A DNA stretch of 64,000 nt from Cyclobacteriaceae bacterium. Its GTDB lineage: Bacteria; Bacteroidota; Bacteroidia; Cytophagales; Cyclobacteriaceae. Of this stretch, positions 1 through 8,385 are shown piece after piece. A program made the translations under genes and the position numbers. Under the pieces are notes generated by a model. It did not search any database and had not been told where the DNA came from. It saw only the letters and a program-made list of their open reading frames with translations. The DNA lies in NCBI GenBank assembly GCA_028284125.1, contig JANQSI010000010.1:208038-272037 (forward strand), read 5' to 3'. Numbering within the stretch: the first letter of the stretch is position 1; every line of letters begins with the position of its first letter.

Positions 1-2486
1 AGGATAAGTGGGATTATGATCTACGTATTCGTAATGAAGAGCTGCCGAACTGTTTCCTGCTCCATCAACTTGACCAATTGTTTCAAACTCGATTCCATTT
101 GATGATCTTTCTATTTGGAAGTAATCGTTGTTCAGTTCAGTAGCAGTAGACCATTTGAGATGGGCTTTCCCATCTTTTTCATTTGCTTGGAAAGAGAGCC
201 ATTCGACAGGGAGGACAGTTGGATCGCTTGAGCCAAGCGAAAATAAAGTGTTCAATGAAGGATGTGCTATAGCAGACTGATTTAAAGTCAGGTTGGATGT
301 AACATAACCATCAATCCCAGAGCCTTCCATTGCTTGATCACTCAGGCTGTTTTGGAGATCTACCCATGGACCACCACCTGTGGCAGCAACAAGAAGGTCT
401 GAATGACTATAAGGCTGACTTCCTATTTGACTCACTGCATCATCTGTCCAGTGCAAGGTTACTTGAATGTTTTCATCTGATCCTCCATTTGCAATTTCTT
501 GTATAAGCCAATATTCTAAAGTGCTGACTTTAGCTATGGTATTTAGGTCAATACTTCCAAAAACATCTCTATAGTCTCCAACAAAATGTTGAACTTTAAA
601 CTCATCTGTTGATTGACCTAAACCAGAAATAGTTACAGCGCCTCTACGGCCATCGCCAACGGGAAAGTAGCCCGCTGTTCCTCGGCGAATTAGTGGTCCA
701 TTGATAAAACCATTAGTAGTTGTTATTGTGCCACCTGAAGCTACAGTTAAATCAACTGAGGCTTGATTAAATAGGACGCAGTTGTTAAGCGTAAGGTCTC
801 CATCTATATCAAGACTTCCCACTCCATTAAGATCCGTGACAGTCACTTCACCAGTTGTATTAAAAGTATTATTGAGTGTCAGATTTCCAAGGCTTCCTAT
901 TTCAGCATCGATAGATTGTTGGGCAGTTCCTGTTAATTCCAGTGTAGATGCTGGAAAAGCGGTGAGTGGGTCAACTCCTGGAGTGAAAGAAAAATTACCT
1001 GAGAGAGCAAGAAGACTACCATTTCCAAGTGTAAGTAGACAGTATCGTTGTAAGTCGATAATTTCAAAAGTCAGGTCATTGGAAACTAATTGGGATCCAT
1101 TGTCAATTTGAATTTTTGTCTTGTTTCCTGTCGTACCACCATTGTCGTTAACATCAAACATAATGTTTTGTTGAACGCTAACAATACTACTTGAACCAGT
1201 TATATGAAAAATGAAATCTTCGGATAGGTCATCAGCTTGGTTCATTGTTAAATTAAAATTTCCCCCAACTGTAAGATCTGATCCATTTAAGACCCATAAC
1301 GAATCTGTTCCAGCATCATTTGTCAAATTGTCAAACATTGTAGTAGTGATGTTATTATTGATGGTAAGTGACGCTGATGTATTCTGACTTTGAAGTATGC
1401 TTCCTACTTTGACGATGGTTCTACTACTTGAGTTATCATTTTGGCTAATAATAGTCATGTTTTGAGCCTCAAGTGTCCCATTTTGCAGATCAAACTTTGC
1501 TTTTTCGGAGTTGCTTTTATTGGTATGGGTAATGATTATATCACCATCTACAATAGCGTTTCCTAAACTACTTTGACGATATCGAACACCTCCTGAAGCA
1601 CTGTTACCAGTTCCAGTACTTATAAGTTCAATACTACCATCGATATTCCAATTGGATGCATCAGTTTCCCCTTGACGACCATTATTAATCTGCGCATTCC
1701 CATTTCCACCTACATAGTTAAGTTGTAGATTTCCACCTGAACCCATGTCTTGGACAATATTTACTGTTGAATTTGCTCTTGTTTCCAATGTAGCACTTCC
1801 AGTTGAGGTATTATCTACTCCTTGTTGATTGATAACAATATTTTTGGCTGTAAGAGTTGCTGAATTATCTACCACAAAGGTTAGGTTTCTTATGACTCCA
1901 CTTGAACCTTGATAATTCAATTCTAGGGAACCTTTTGGAATATTAACTGTGCTCATATCTTGAACTCGGACCTCATCATTTCTTTCGTCATCTGCCTGTA
2001 TATAGTTAATTATGAGGTTGCCATTGGAGATTGTCAGATTTGCTCCAGAATAATTTCCTGACATTAAGATTCGTTGGATTTCTCCAGACAGAGTTGATAT
2101 GTTTTTGGTAAATACCAGATCACCTTGATTTATCTGAAGAGAACCGCCATCTTGTATAATTAGAAAGCAAGACGTATTGTCTGTGGTGCAATTCATGTGA
2201 ACTGCTATACTTGTGGCACCTGTTTTTGTGACTGTCAACGTATGTGAACCGATATTTAAATCATTTTTCTCTATGGTTAATCTGTCAATGGTTTCATTTT
2301 GAGTTAGAGTTACGTCATGTTCTATTACGGCATAATCTGTAGCCGATGGACTTCCTGGTTGGTCCCAAATGGGATCATTCCAATTTCCACTTGAAGTCGT
2401 CCTGAAAGTCGTTTGCCCCGCACTCTCCAATGAACTCAAGAACAGTAAAACCAATAATAAACACCAAAAAATGGCTTTCGCTTTCA
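1..2486 (-). CDS. Large secreted adhesin-like protein, 3' end outside window (probable T9SS cargo)
   Basis: The minus-strand frame is open from the ATG at 2484-2486 to the left edge (about 828 codons), so the C-terminus is missing. Residues 1-24 form a signal peptide (MKAKAIFWCLLLVLLFL followed by SSLESAGQ). The body is low-complexity, rich in Asn, Thr, Ser and Gly, with many short strands such as GSLDIDGDLTLNN and GGNFNLTMN, as expected of a beta-helix or adhesin stalk. Near the truncated end it reads PVEWLSFQANEKDGKAHLKW and then ELNNDYFQIERSSNG, the fibronectin-like region that in Bacteroidota secreted proteins precedes a FYRLKQ-type segment and a T9SS sorting domain. Export is well supported; T9SS targeting is inferred because the tail is not visible. 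The role is probably surface adhesion or matrix, but no ligand can be named. Confidence 0.8.
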
Positions 2487-2601
2487 TATCCAAATCCTGC
2501 TTGATTTGCATGTTTCAAATCTCTAGGAATGCTGGATGATTGAAATTGATATGATTGATACAAAAAGTTTACAGAATGGATGTTTTGGAAGGGATATTTT
2601 A

Positions 2602-2674
2602 TTTGATCAAAAGCTGTGTATACTTTCGGTATACAGTTTGCAATATTGCAGAATTGAATCAATCAAATTGATTG
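2602..2674. promoter_or_regulatory. Cluster of palindromes in a divergent intergenic region (candidate operators)
   Basis: Three palindromes lie between the adhesin start and the glycosidase start: TTTGATCAAA (2602-2611), TGTATAC/GTATACA around TTTCG (2617-2635), and CAATCAA/TTGATTG around one A (2660-2674). The arms are perfect. Their place between two divergent secreted-protein genes suggests regulator binding. No regulator is identified. Confidence 0.35.
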
Positions 2675-2708
2675 GACGTTAATGCTAATTGGTTTATTAA
2701 GCTTGTTG

Positions 2709-4331
2709 ATGAGGTATTCAATTTTCAGTTTCATTTTCTTTTTATCTATTGTTCTTCTCGCGCAATCACCGGAAGACATTGCCAGAAGACTGGGGGAGAG
2801 CTTCCAAAATCGGAGTTCTTTCCAACTGATCGAAAAACCTTTGGATCATGTTCAGCAAGGGATTTTGGTCATGCGTCCAACTCGTATGGATGCACTGGAT
2901 GTAGAGACGATTGTTTCAGTGAGTGAGTCAGGTGAGATGTATTTGAATGCATCTGCTAATCCTGGGCGGATGAAGATTTGGCGAGATAGCGAACTGGTGT
3001 TTGATGGTCGAACAAAGACTGTTGGTGCACCTCCGTCGGTTGATCAGCATGTTTTCAAGTCAGAAGTTCATTATCCATTACCCGTTTTTTCCGGTGACTA
3101 CCAGATTCGTTTCGAGTATTATCCCGAAGGAGAATCGAGCACAATCTTTCTCTGGGTTTCCAATGAAAAGGGGATTGTCCAGCAAGAAATGAGTTATCGC
3201 AGTGACTGGGATTTTGCAGATCAATTGTACAAGTTCAAGTCGCGGACTTCTGCGGATGAATTGGATTGGGAATTTCCTTCAGAATTGCCAACTGCCTTGC
3301 AACTGAAATCTGAATTAAATGACTGGAACTATGCCACCGGAATGGTGTTGGATGCAATGTGGAAAGCTTCTGAACACTTTTCCAGTGTGGATTTTAGAAG
3401 TTTTGTTAAAGAACACCTCAACTTTTACGCAGATAATCTGAATAGAATAGTTGAAGGTACTCAGAATAAAGATGCGATTTTCAAACCCTTTCAGCGGTAT
3501 TTCAGGTACCAACAATTCGATGATTTTGGGCCGCAGACTGTACCATTTTTAAATCTGGAGGAAACGGATGCTAACAAGAAATTCGTATCAAAAGGGTTAA
3601 GTAAGCTGCTTTATAAAGCCACTCGACTCAGCGACGGATCGTATGCGAGAACTAAGCCGGACTCTCTTTCCATGTGGTCCGAAGATTTGTATATGAGCAC
3701 CGTGCTTTTATGCAGAGCGTATCAACAAAGCCAAAGTCCAAAGTATCTGCAGGAAGCAATCAAGCAAACCATCCTTTATAATCGGCATTTAAAAGATCGG
3801 ATGTCCCGAATTTATACACATGGTTTTTTTGCTGAAAATGTAGAACGGAGTGCGAGCAAATGGGCACGAGCAAATGGATTCGTTTTATGGGCTAATGTGG
3901 AGCTTTTAAAAGTGATGCCTTTGGATCATCCTGAGCTTGAATCAATCCTTAGAATTTATCGATCTAATGCTTCCAGTATGCGTGAATTGCAGTCACTGGA
4001 TGGAAGATGGCGTCAGGTTTTAAACAAAGACTCAAGTTATTTAGAGACCTCTGCTAGTGCGCTGTTTGTGGCGGCTTTTGCCGAAGGATTAAGTAACGAT
4101 TGGCTATTCAATAAGGCAGAATTTAGGCAGTCTACAGTTAAAGGTTGGGTAGCATTGACTGAACAAATTGACGAAGTGGGAAATGTTGTTGGAATTTCTC
4201 CAGATACGCCAATTCTCTACTCAGATGAAGAATATGAAAAACTGAAACCCCTTGAAAATCATCCGGTTGGGTTGGCTGCTATGCTTTATGCTGCAATTGC
4301 AATGGATCGGTTTCAGGGGAGTAGCAAATAG
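2709..4331 (+). CDS. Secreted glycoside hydrolase of the GH105/GH88 type with an extra N-terminal domain
   Basis: From ATG 2709 the protein has a clean signal peptide (MRYSIFSFIFFLSIVLLAQ). An in-frame ATG at 2682 would add nine residues and sits just after a palindrome, so 2709 is preferred. Numbering from 2682, residues about 60-200 form a beta-rich domain I do not recognise. Residues about 210-545 look like the alpha/alpha-barrel of unsaturated rhamnogalacturonyl/glucuronyl hydrolases: WNYATGMVLDAM (215-226), MWSEDLYMS (331-339) with Asp335 in the usual catalytic-Asp position, and WARANGFVLWANVELL. These enzymes release unsaturated uronic acids from polysaccharide-lyase products. There is no polysaccharide utilisation locus (SusCD) beside it, so the substrate is unknown. 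The family call is fairly firm; the reaction is inferred. Confidence 0.7.
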   Translation: MRYSIFSFIFFLSIVLLAQSPEDIARRLGESFQNRSSFQLIEKPLDHVQQGILVMRPTRMDALDVETIVSVSESGEMYLNASANPGRMKIWRDSELVFDGRTKTVGAPPSVDQHVFKSEVHYPLPVFSGDYQIRFEYYPEGESSTIFLWVSNEKGIVQQEMSYRSDWDFADQLYKFKSRTSADELDWEFPSELPTALQLKSELNDWNYATGMVLDAMWKASEHFSSVDFRSFVKEHLNFYADNLNRIVEGTQNKDAIFKPFQRYFRYQQFDDFGPQTVPFLNLEETDANKKFVSKGLSKLLYKATRLSDGSYARTKPDSLSMWSEDLYMSTVLLCRAYQQSQSPKYLQEAIKQTILYNRHLKDRMSRIYTHGFFAENVERSASKWARANGFVLWANVELLKVMPLDHPELESILRIYRSNASSMRELQSLDGRWRQVLNKDSSYLETSASALFVAAFAEGLSNDWLFNKAEFRQSTVKGWVALTEQIDEVGNVVGISPDTPILYSDEEYEKLKPLENHPVGLAAMLYAAIAMDRFQGSSK

Positions 4332-4380
4332 TTAGTAGATAGCAAGTTGCAAGCGGTTAGTTGCAAGCTGTAAGTAGTTA
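4331..4380. repeat. Dispersed AAGTTGCAAG-type intergenic repeat, copy A
   Basis: Short degenerate units related to GCAAGTTGCAAGC and GTTGCAAGCTGTAAG follow directly after the stop codon of the glycosidase gene. The same vocabulary recurs at 4897-4970, 11436-11508, 38214-38287 and 42084-42126. The rest of the gap up to 4476 holds AT-rich ATTCAAA-type simple sequence and no gene. Confidence 0.5.
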
Positions 4381-4476
4381 ATCATTCAAATTCAAAATTC
4401 TTTCATTCCATCATTCAAAATTGAATCCTCTGTCCATTCTTTAATCTTTTAATCGTCCATTGTAAAATCGTATCAG

Positions 4477-4896
4477 ATGAATTATTCAAAGGAAATTACC
4501 TATTCTACTTCTCCAGAAGTTCTCTTTGTGGCAATTACACAAAAACTGGAATCGTGGTGGGGAAAGACGGATAATGGTGTAGCGAATGTTGGTGATAAGT
4601 TCAAAACATCTTTTGGAAATGCTTTTTGGAAGTTCAGAATTGCGGAGATTGTACCTGATCAAAAAGTTGTATGGGAGTGTATCGATGGTCAACCTGAATT
4701 TGAGGATGAATGGATTGGAACTAAACTCCATTGGAATATTTCTGAATCAGATGGAAAAACCCATCTCTCTTTCATCCACGAGGGATTAACACCTGCTTTT
4801 GAATGTTATGATGTTTGCGCGCCTACCTGGGATCTATTCATTTCGACGAGTTTGAAAAGCTTTGTAGAAACTGGGAAAGGGATGCCACATTTTTAG
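4477..4896 (+). CDS. SRPBCC (AHSA1-like) domain protein
   Basis: A 139-residue cytoplasmic protein without signal peptide. It opens with a strand resembling the START/Bet v1-like fold (KEITYSTSPEVLFVAI), has a WWGKTDNG turn, and then strands around KFRIAEIVPDQKVVWEC and GTKLHWNISESDGKTHLSF. These match the activator-of-Hsp90-ATPase-like (AHSA1) branch of SRPBCC hydrophobic-ligand-binding proteins. Length is usual for the family. Neighbours are convergent (the TPR regulator on the minus strand) and give no pathway. The ligand and role are unknown; the fold call is fairly sure. Confidence 0.75.
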   Translation: MNYSKEITYSTSPEVLFVAITQKLESWWGKTDNGVANVGDKFKTSFGNAFWKFRIAEIVPDQKVVWECIDGQPEFEDEWIGTKLHWNISESDGKTHLSFIHEGLTPAFECYDVCAPTWDLFISTSLKSFVETGKGMPHF

Positions 4897-4970
4897 TGGA
4901 TAGTAGATAGTAGTAAGTTGCAAGTGGTAAGCTACTTGAAGCTTGAAACTTGCGGCTTATAGCTAAAAAC
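4897..4970. repeat. Dispersed AAGTTGCAAG-type intergenic repeat, copy B
   Basis: It fills the gap between two convergent genes. It contains GTAAGTTGCAAG, then GAAGCTTGAAACTTGCGGCT and TATAGCTAA. The GCGGCTT-nn-AGCTAA end is shared with copy D at 38214-38287. Complementary arms could make a transcript hairpin acting as a shared terminator. Confidence 0.5.
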
Positions 4971-6596
4971 TTACGCCACCATTTTTTTATCAAATCTCAT
5001 CAAGAAATCGACGAGATTATCTTCCGTTGCAAGTCCTAATTTCTTTCTTAATCGGTATCGAGCGGTTTTTACACTGTCACTGGAGATGCCAAGGATTCGG
5101 GAAGATTCTTTCAGGTTCATATTGAGTCGCAGCAGTGCACAAAGCCGAAGTTCCGCACTGCCAATTTCCGGATACTGCGTTTTGATTGCAGTGAAGAATC
5201 CTTTGTGCACTTCTTCGAACATCATTTTGAAATTCTCCCAGTCATTGTCAATTCGAGAATTGTCGTCTAAGAGTTTGCGAACCATGAGAAGATCTTTTGC
5301 AACCTCACCGGCGGCTTGTTTTCTGATTTCTTCAACTTTGTCTGAAAACTGTTCGATGAGTTCGTTTTTTTGAATGAAGTTGAGTGCATAAGATGTCAAT
5401 TCTTTGTTTTTGTACTCTAACTCGCGTTCTAGCCTCAATTGATCTTCTTTTACTTTTTTCATTCGAGATCTGGCAATGAAAATGATGAGCGCAATTGTTA
5501 AGATGGCGATTACGATCCCGGCTATCAAATAGCTCTGGATTAAGTCCTTCCTGGTTTGCGCTGTTTTCAATTCGGCCAATTCTTTTTCCTTTTGAGCTAC
5601 TTCATAGTTGTTTTCAAGTCGCTTGACTTCAACTTTTTGTCGATTTTCTATTGCTTTTATTCGGGCTTCATGACGTTTTTTGAAATAATCTAGCGCGCTG
5701 TTTAAGTTGCCTCGTTCTTCCTCTAATTCTGCCATCGATCGGTAGGCGGCACTCAATGTACTTTGATTTTTGGAAGAGTCGGCATACTGAATAGCTTTGG
5801 TAAAACTATCATAGGCCGAATTCCATGATTTTTGGTCTTTGTATATGTTGCCAAGGTTGATGAAGTCACCTCCAAGTCCCACATAGTTCTTGGTCTCAAG
5901 GTTTATTTCTATGGCTTTTTGTGTAAACTCAATTGCTTTATCAAAGTCTTTCACATACGTATGATAAAGCGAACCAAGATTCGTGTAAGTGGCCTGTAGT
6001 CTTCGCTTGCTTACGTTGAATTCTAATCGTATTTCCAAAGCTCTCGTGTGATAGTAAAGCGAGCTGTCCTGTTGGCCTAATTCATCATGAGCAATTCCTA
6101 AATTGTTATAAAGAACACCAATGAAATTGTAGTTATTGGGATCTACTGTTTTTAGGGCGTTGGCGAAGGTTTCCCTTGCTTTTTCTGCATCACCCAGTTG
6201 AAGATACGCCAAGCCAATGTTGTTCCAGCTTCCAGCTACACGAGCAAAATCACCAAGTTCTTCAAAAAGTGTAATAGCCTTCAGTTGGGAATCAATCAGT
6301 TCAGCTGATTTTCCAAGAACGTAATTGGATGCGCCTATTCTACGGAGTGCAATTGCCTGACCTTCTTTGTATCCGATCTTTTCCGCAGCTGCCAAAATGT
6401 TTTCAGAGATCTTTTTTACCAACTCAGGATAGGTCCGGTAATGAGCAAGTGTGTATGCATTCAAATAGTTGATTGAACCTGTATCTGCTTTGACTTCAGA
6501 TTCTGAAAAGGCGATCAGGCTATCGAGGACAGACTCTTGAGCTGTAGCCCAAAATGTACCTATCAGCACACAAAGGGCAAGTAGTGGTTTCTTCAT
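4971..6596 (-). CDS. TPR-transmembrane-HTH regulator (LuxR-like C-terminus)
   Basis: The 541-residue protein has a signal peptide (1-19, ending ATAQ), a TPR array from about 60 to 320 (for example SWNNIGLAYLQLGDAEKARE and YTNLGSLYH), a coiled coil (about 310-350), one membrane helix (about 354-376), a second coiled coil (380-430) and a cytoplasmic helix-turn-helix at about 478-535 (LRLCALLRLNMNLKESSRIL then GISSDSVKTARYRLRKKL). This order is common in Bacteroidota, where a periplasmic TPR sensor is coupled directly to a LuxR-type DNA-binding domain. The signal and target genes are not visible. A near-palindrome directly upstream of the start (6598-6620) may be an autoregulatory site. Confidence 0.85.
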   Translation of the reverse strand: MKKPLLALCVLIGTFWATAQESVLDSLIAFSESEVKADTGSINYLNAYTLAHYRTYPELVKKISENILAAAEKIGYKEGQAIALRRIGASNYVLGKSAELIDSQLKAITLFEELGDFARVAGSWNNIGLAYLQLGDAEKARETFANALKTVDPNNYNFIGVLYNNLGIAHDELGQQDSSLYYHTRALEIRLEFNVSKRRLQATYTNLGSLYHTYVKDFDKAIEFTQKAIEINLETKNYVGLGGDFINLGNIYKDQKSWNSAYDSFTKAIQYADSSKNQSTLSAAYRSMAELEEERGNLNSALDYFKKRHEARIKAIENRQKVEVKRLENNYEVAQKEKELAELKTAQTRKDLIQSYLIAGIVIAILTIALIIFIARSRMKKVKEDQLRLERELEYKNKELTSYALNFIQKNELIEQFSDKVEEIRKQAAGEVAKDLLMVRKLLDDNSRIDNDWENFKMMFEEVHKGFFTAIKTQYPEIGSAELRLCALLRLNMNLKESSRILGISSDSVKTARYRLRKKLGLATEDNLVDFLMRFDKKMVA

Positions 6597-6597
6597 G

Positions 6598-6620
6598 ACT
6601 TAGTGACGAAGTGACTAAGT
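6598..6620. promoter_or_regulatory. Inverted repeat just upstream of the TPR-HTH gene
   Basis: Arms ACTTAGT (6598-6604) and ACTAAGT (6614-6620) are perfect complements around nine bases, and the symmetry extends inward with one mismatch. It lies one base from the start codon, so it could be an operator or an mRNA hairpin over the ribosome-binding site. Confidence 0.35.
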
Positions 6621-6688
6621 TAGAAAATCGTAAGCTAAGAGGGGAGGAGAGTAGAGTAATCTGTAAATCAATTAGACGGTCTATCCAA

Positions 6689-7510
6689 CTATTTCTTTAT
6701 CCAGTCCAGTAAGTCCTTTTTTTTATACCTGCTCACGTTAATTAATACATCATTGGGTTGTCGCAACTGGAGTTGCAATTTCCGATTGGTTCTGTGTTTT
6801 ATTTCTTTGACTGCATTTCTACTTATAATCGTCTGCCTGTTGGCTCGAAAAAAATCATCAGACTTAAGGTTCATCTCAAGATGATCCAGTGATTTGAATT
6901 GGGTGTTTAGAAAGGATTGATCGGACTTGAAAATTCTAATGATACCATTCGTTACCTGCGCATAAGAAATTTCGCTAAGCGGAAGTAGTGTTTTCTTGCG
7001 TCCCGTTTTCACCAATATTGTTTCTGTCGCTTTCTGTCTTCTATTCTTATTTTCCTGCAAATGGCTATATAAAATGAAGGCAAGATTTTCAATAATGATT
7101 ATGGAGATTGTAATGAATAAGTACGCAGTGAAATTCAAAAAAGCGACTGGCCCAAATACTAATAGATACAAGATGGTATAAACAGCGATTCCAACCATTA
7201 AGTTTGAGATAATAAACTTTGAAATCATTCCATAGGTCAGTTGGTTGTTTTTGAATAACTCATCCTTGACGATTAGTGTAACTGCCCAGCTTGATGTACA
7301 AATAATCCCGCCAAAAAAAAGACCGTTTAAAAAGGATCTCATCGGAAATGAATAGTCAGTGAAATCAGCTTGTCGAATATGCGCATTGATCAATGCCAAC
7401 AGAACTATAACTCCATACCTTATCAGTGCATTTCGAACATGAAAATCGAATATATGAATACGTGAATCAAGCTGCTGAGCAGAAAGATTGCTAGTTGAGG
7501 GTTTGTTCAT
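6689..7510 (-). CDS. LytTR-family membrane transcription regulator
   Basis: Four hydrophobic segments lie in the first half (around VIVLLALINAHI, LNGLFFGGIICTSSWAVTLI, ISNLMVGIAVYTILYLLVFG and YLFITISIIIIENLAFILYS). A C-terminal LytTR DNA-binding domain of about 100 residues follows: ISYAQVTNGIIRIF, LDHLEMNL, FFRANRQTIISRNAVKEI and the final NVSRYKKKDLLDWI. There is no response-receiver domain, so this is the membrane-bound LytTR type and not a two-component regulator. I use ATG 7510; the frame also offers GTG at 7570, which adds 20 polar residues. The gene points away from the DinB-like gene. The stimulus is unknown. Confidence 0.8.
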   Translation of the reverse strand: MNKPSTSNLSAQQLDSRIHIFDFHVRNALIRYGVIVLLALINAHIRQADFTDYSFPMRSFLNGLFFGGIICTSSWAVTLIVKDELFKNNQLTYGMISKFIISNLMVGIAVYTILYLLVFGPVAFLNFTAYLFITISIIIIENLAFILYSHLQENKNRRQKATETILVKTGRKKTLLPLSEISYAQVTNGIIRIFKSDQSFLNTQFKSLDHLEMNLKSDDFFRANRQTIISRNAVKEIKHRTNRKLQLQLRQPNDVLINVSRYKKKDLLDWIKK

Positions 7511-7685
7511 TTCTATTTTAAGGACCTGTTGGGTAAACGGAACAACAGATTTTTTGGATGTACCACTCACAATAATTTAGTGTACCACTGAGAATGGATT
7601 CTTGATTCGTTACCATCTGCACTACGAAATCAACGTGTTAGTCTTGAGAATCGAAAAACCTTACAGAACTAAACAAAACAGAAAA

Positions 7686-8303
7686 ATGAAAAATCATTTA
7701 CCATTAATGAAACTGGTTATTGTTCTTCTAGTCATGATATCAGGAAGTGTGGCACATGGACAGAAGGGAACCATCAATGAAACCGAACTCGAATTCGTTA
7801 AGAATTATCTCACTGTCTCTCTTGAAAGCACGACGAAAACACTGGATGGAGTGGATAACGAACTTTGGAATTATACTCCGAAGAGTGGCGGGTGGAGTGT
7901 CGGTGAATGTATGGAGCACATTATGTTAGCTGAAAATGCGTTGTTCAAACAAATTCAAGGTGCTTTATCAAAAGAAGCAGACAACAAAAAAGACCTGACT
8001 TATCAAGATGGATATGTCATAACGAAAACTGTTGATAGGGGTAAAAAGGTGAAAACTCCACTTGAGCCTCAAACGGTGTCAATGTCAAAAGCAGAATACG
8101 TTAAGTGGTTGAAAAAATCTAGGAAGGCTATCACATCATTCATTGAGAAGCCTGGCCTTGAATTGAGAAATCATTTTGGACCATCTCCTTTTGGGGAAGT
8201 TGATGCATATCAGTTGGTTTTAATAATCGCTGGGCATGGAATGCGTCATACCGCCCAGATGAATGAAGTGATCGAAGAGTTCAATACACGTTCATCAGAT
8301 TAG
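7686..8303 (+). CDS. Secreted DinB-like superfamily protein
   Basis: The start at ATG 7686 gives a good signal peptide (MKNHLPLMKLVIVLLVMISG, ending AHGQ). Longer in-frame starts from 7602 only add polar sequence ahead of it. The mature part is a four-helix DinB/YfiT-like bundle with the usual metal-site histidines: His in GECMEHIM and two in GHGMRHTAQMNE. The superfamily includes thiol-dependent transferases and many proteins of unknown role. Secreted versions are frequent in Bacteroidota. The divergent LytTR gene might control it, but nothing in the sequence proves this. Family call firm, activity unknown. Confidence 0.8.
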   Translation: MKNHLPLMKLVIVLLVMISGSVAHGQKGTINETELEFVKNYLTVSLESTTKTLDGVDNELWNYTPKSGGWSVGECMEHIMLAENALFKQIQGALSKEADNKKDLTYQDGYVITKTVDRGKKVKTPLEPQTVSMSKAEYVKWLKKSRKAITSFIEKPGLELRNHFGPSPFGEVDAYQLVLIIAGHGMRHTAQMNEVIEEFNTRSSD

Positions 8304-8325
8304 TTTTTTGTTCAATATGGTAGTA

Positions 8326-8353
8326 AAAGCACGGAAATTGTTCCGTGCTTTTC
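8326..8353. terminator. Bidirectional rho-independent terminator
   Basis: Perfect 12-bp stem AAAAGCACGGAA / TTCCGTGCTTTT with a four-base loop, between two convergent genes. The A- and T-runs at the stem ends suit termination in both directions. Confidence 0.85.
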
Positions 8354-8385
8354 ATATTACAAATTAGGATTCACTTTTAGAGAAT

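Noticed and set aside
782..1111. Plus-strand frame inside the adhesin gene
   Set aside because: Ser/Pro-rich antisense translation of a repetitive adhesin; typical shadow frame.
2375..2662. Minus-strand frame overlapping the adhesin start
   Set aside because: It reads the adhesin's first codons in another frame and covers the intergenic palindromes; no signal peptide or family features.
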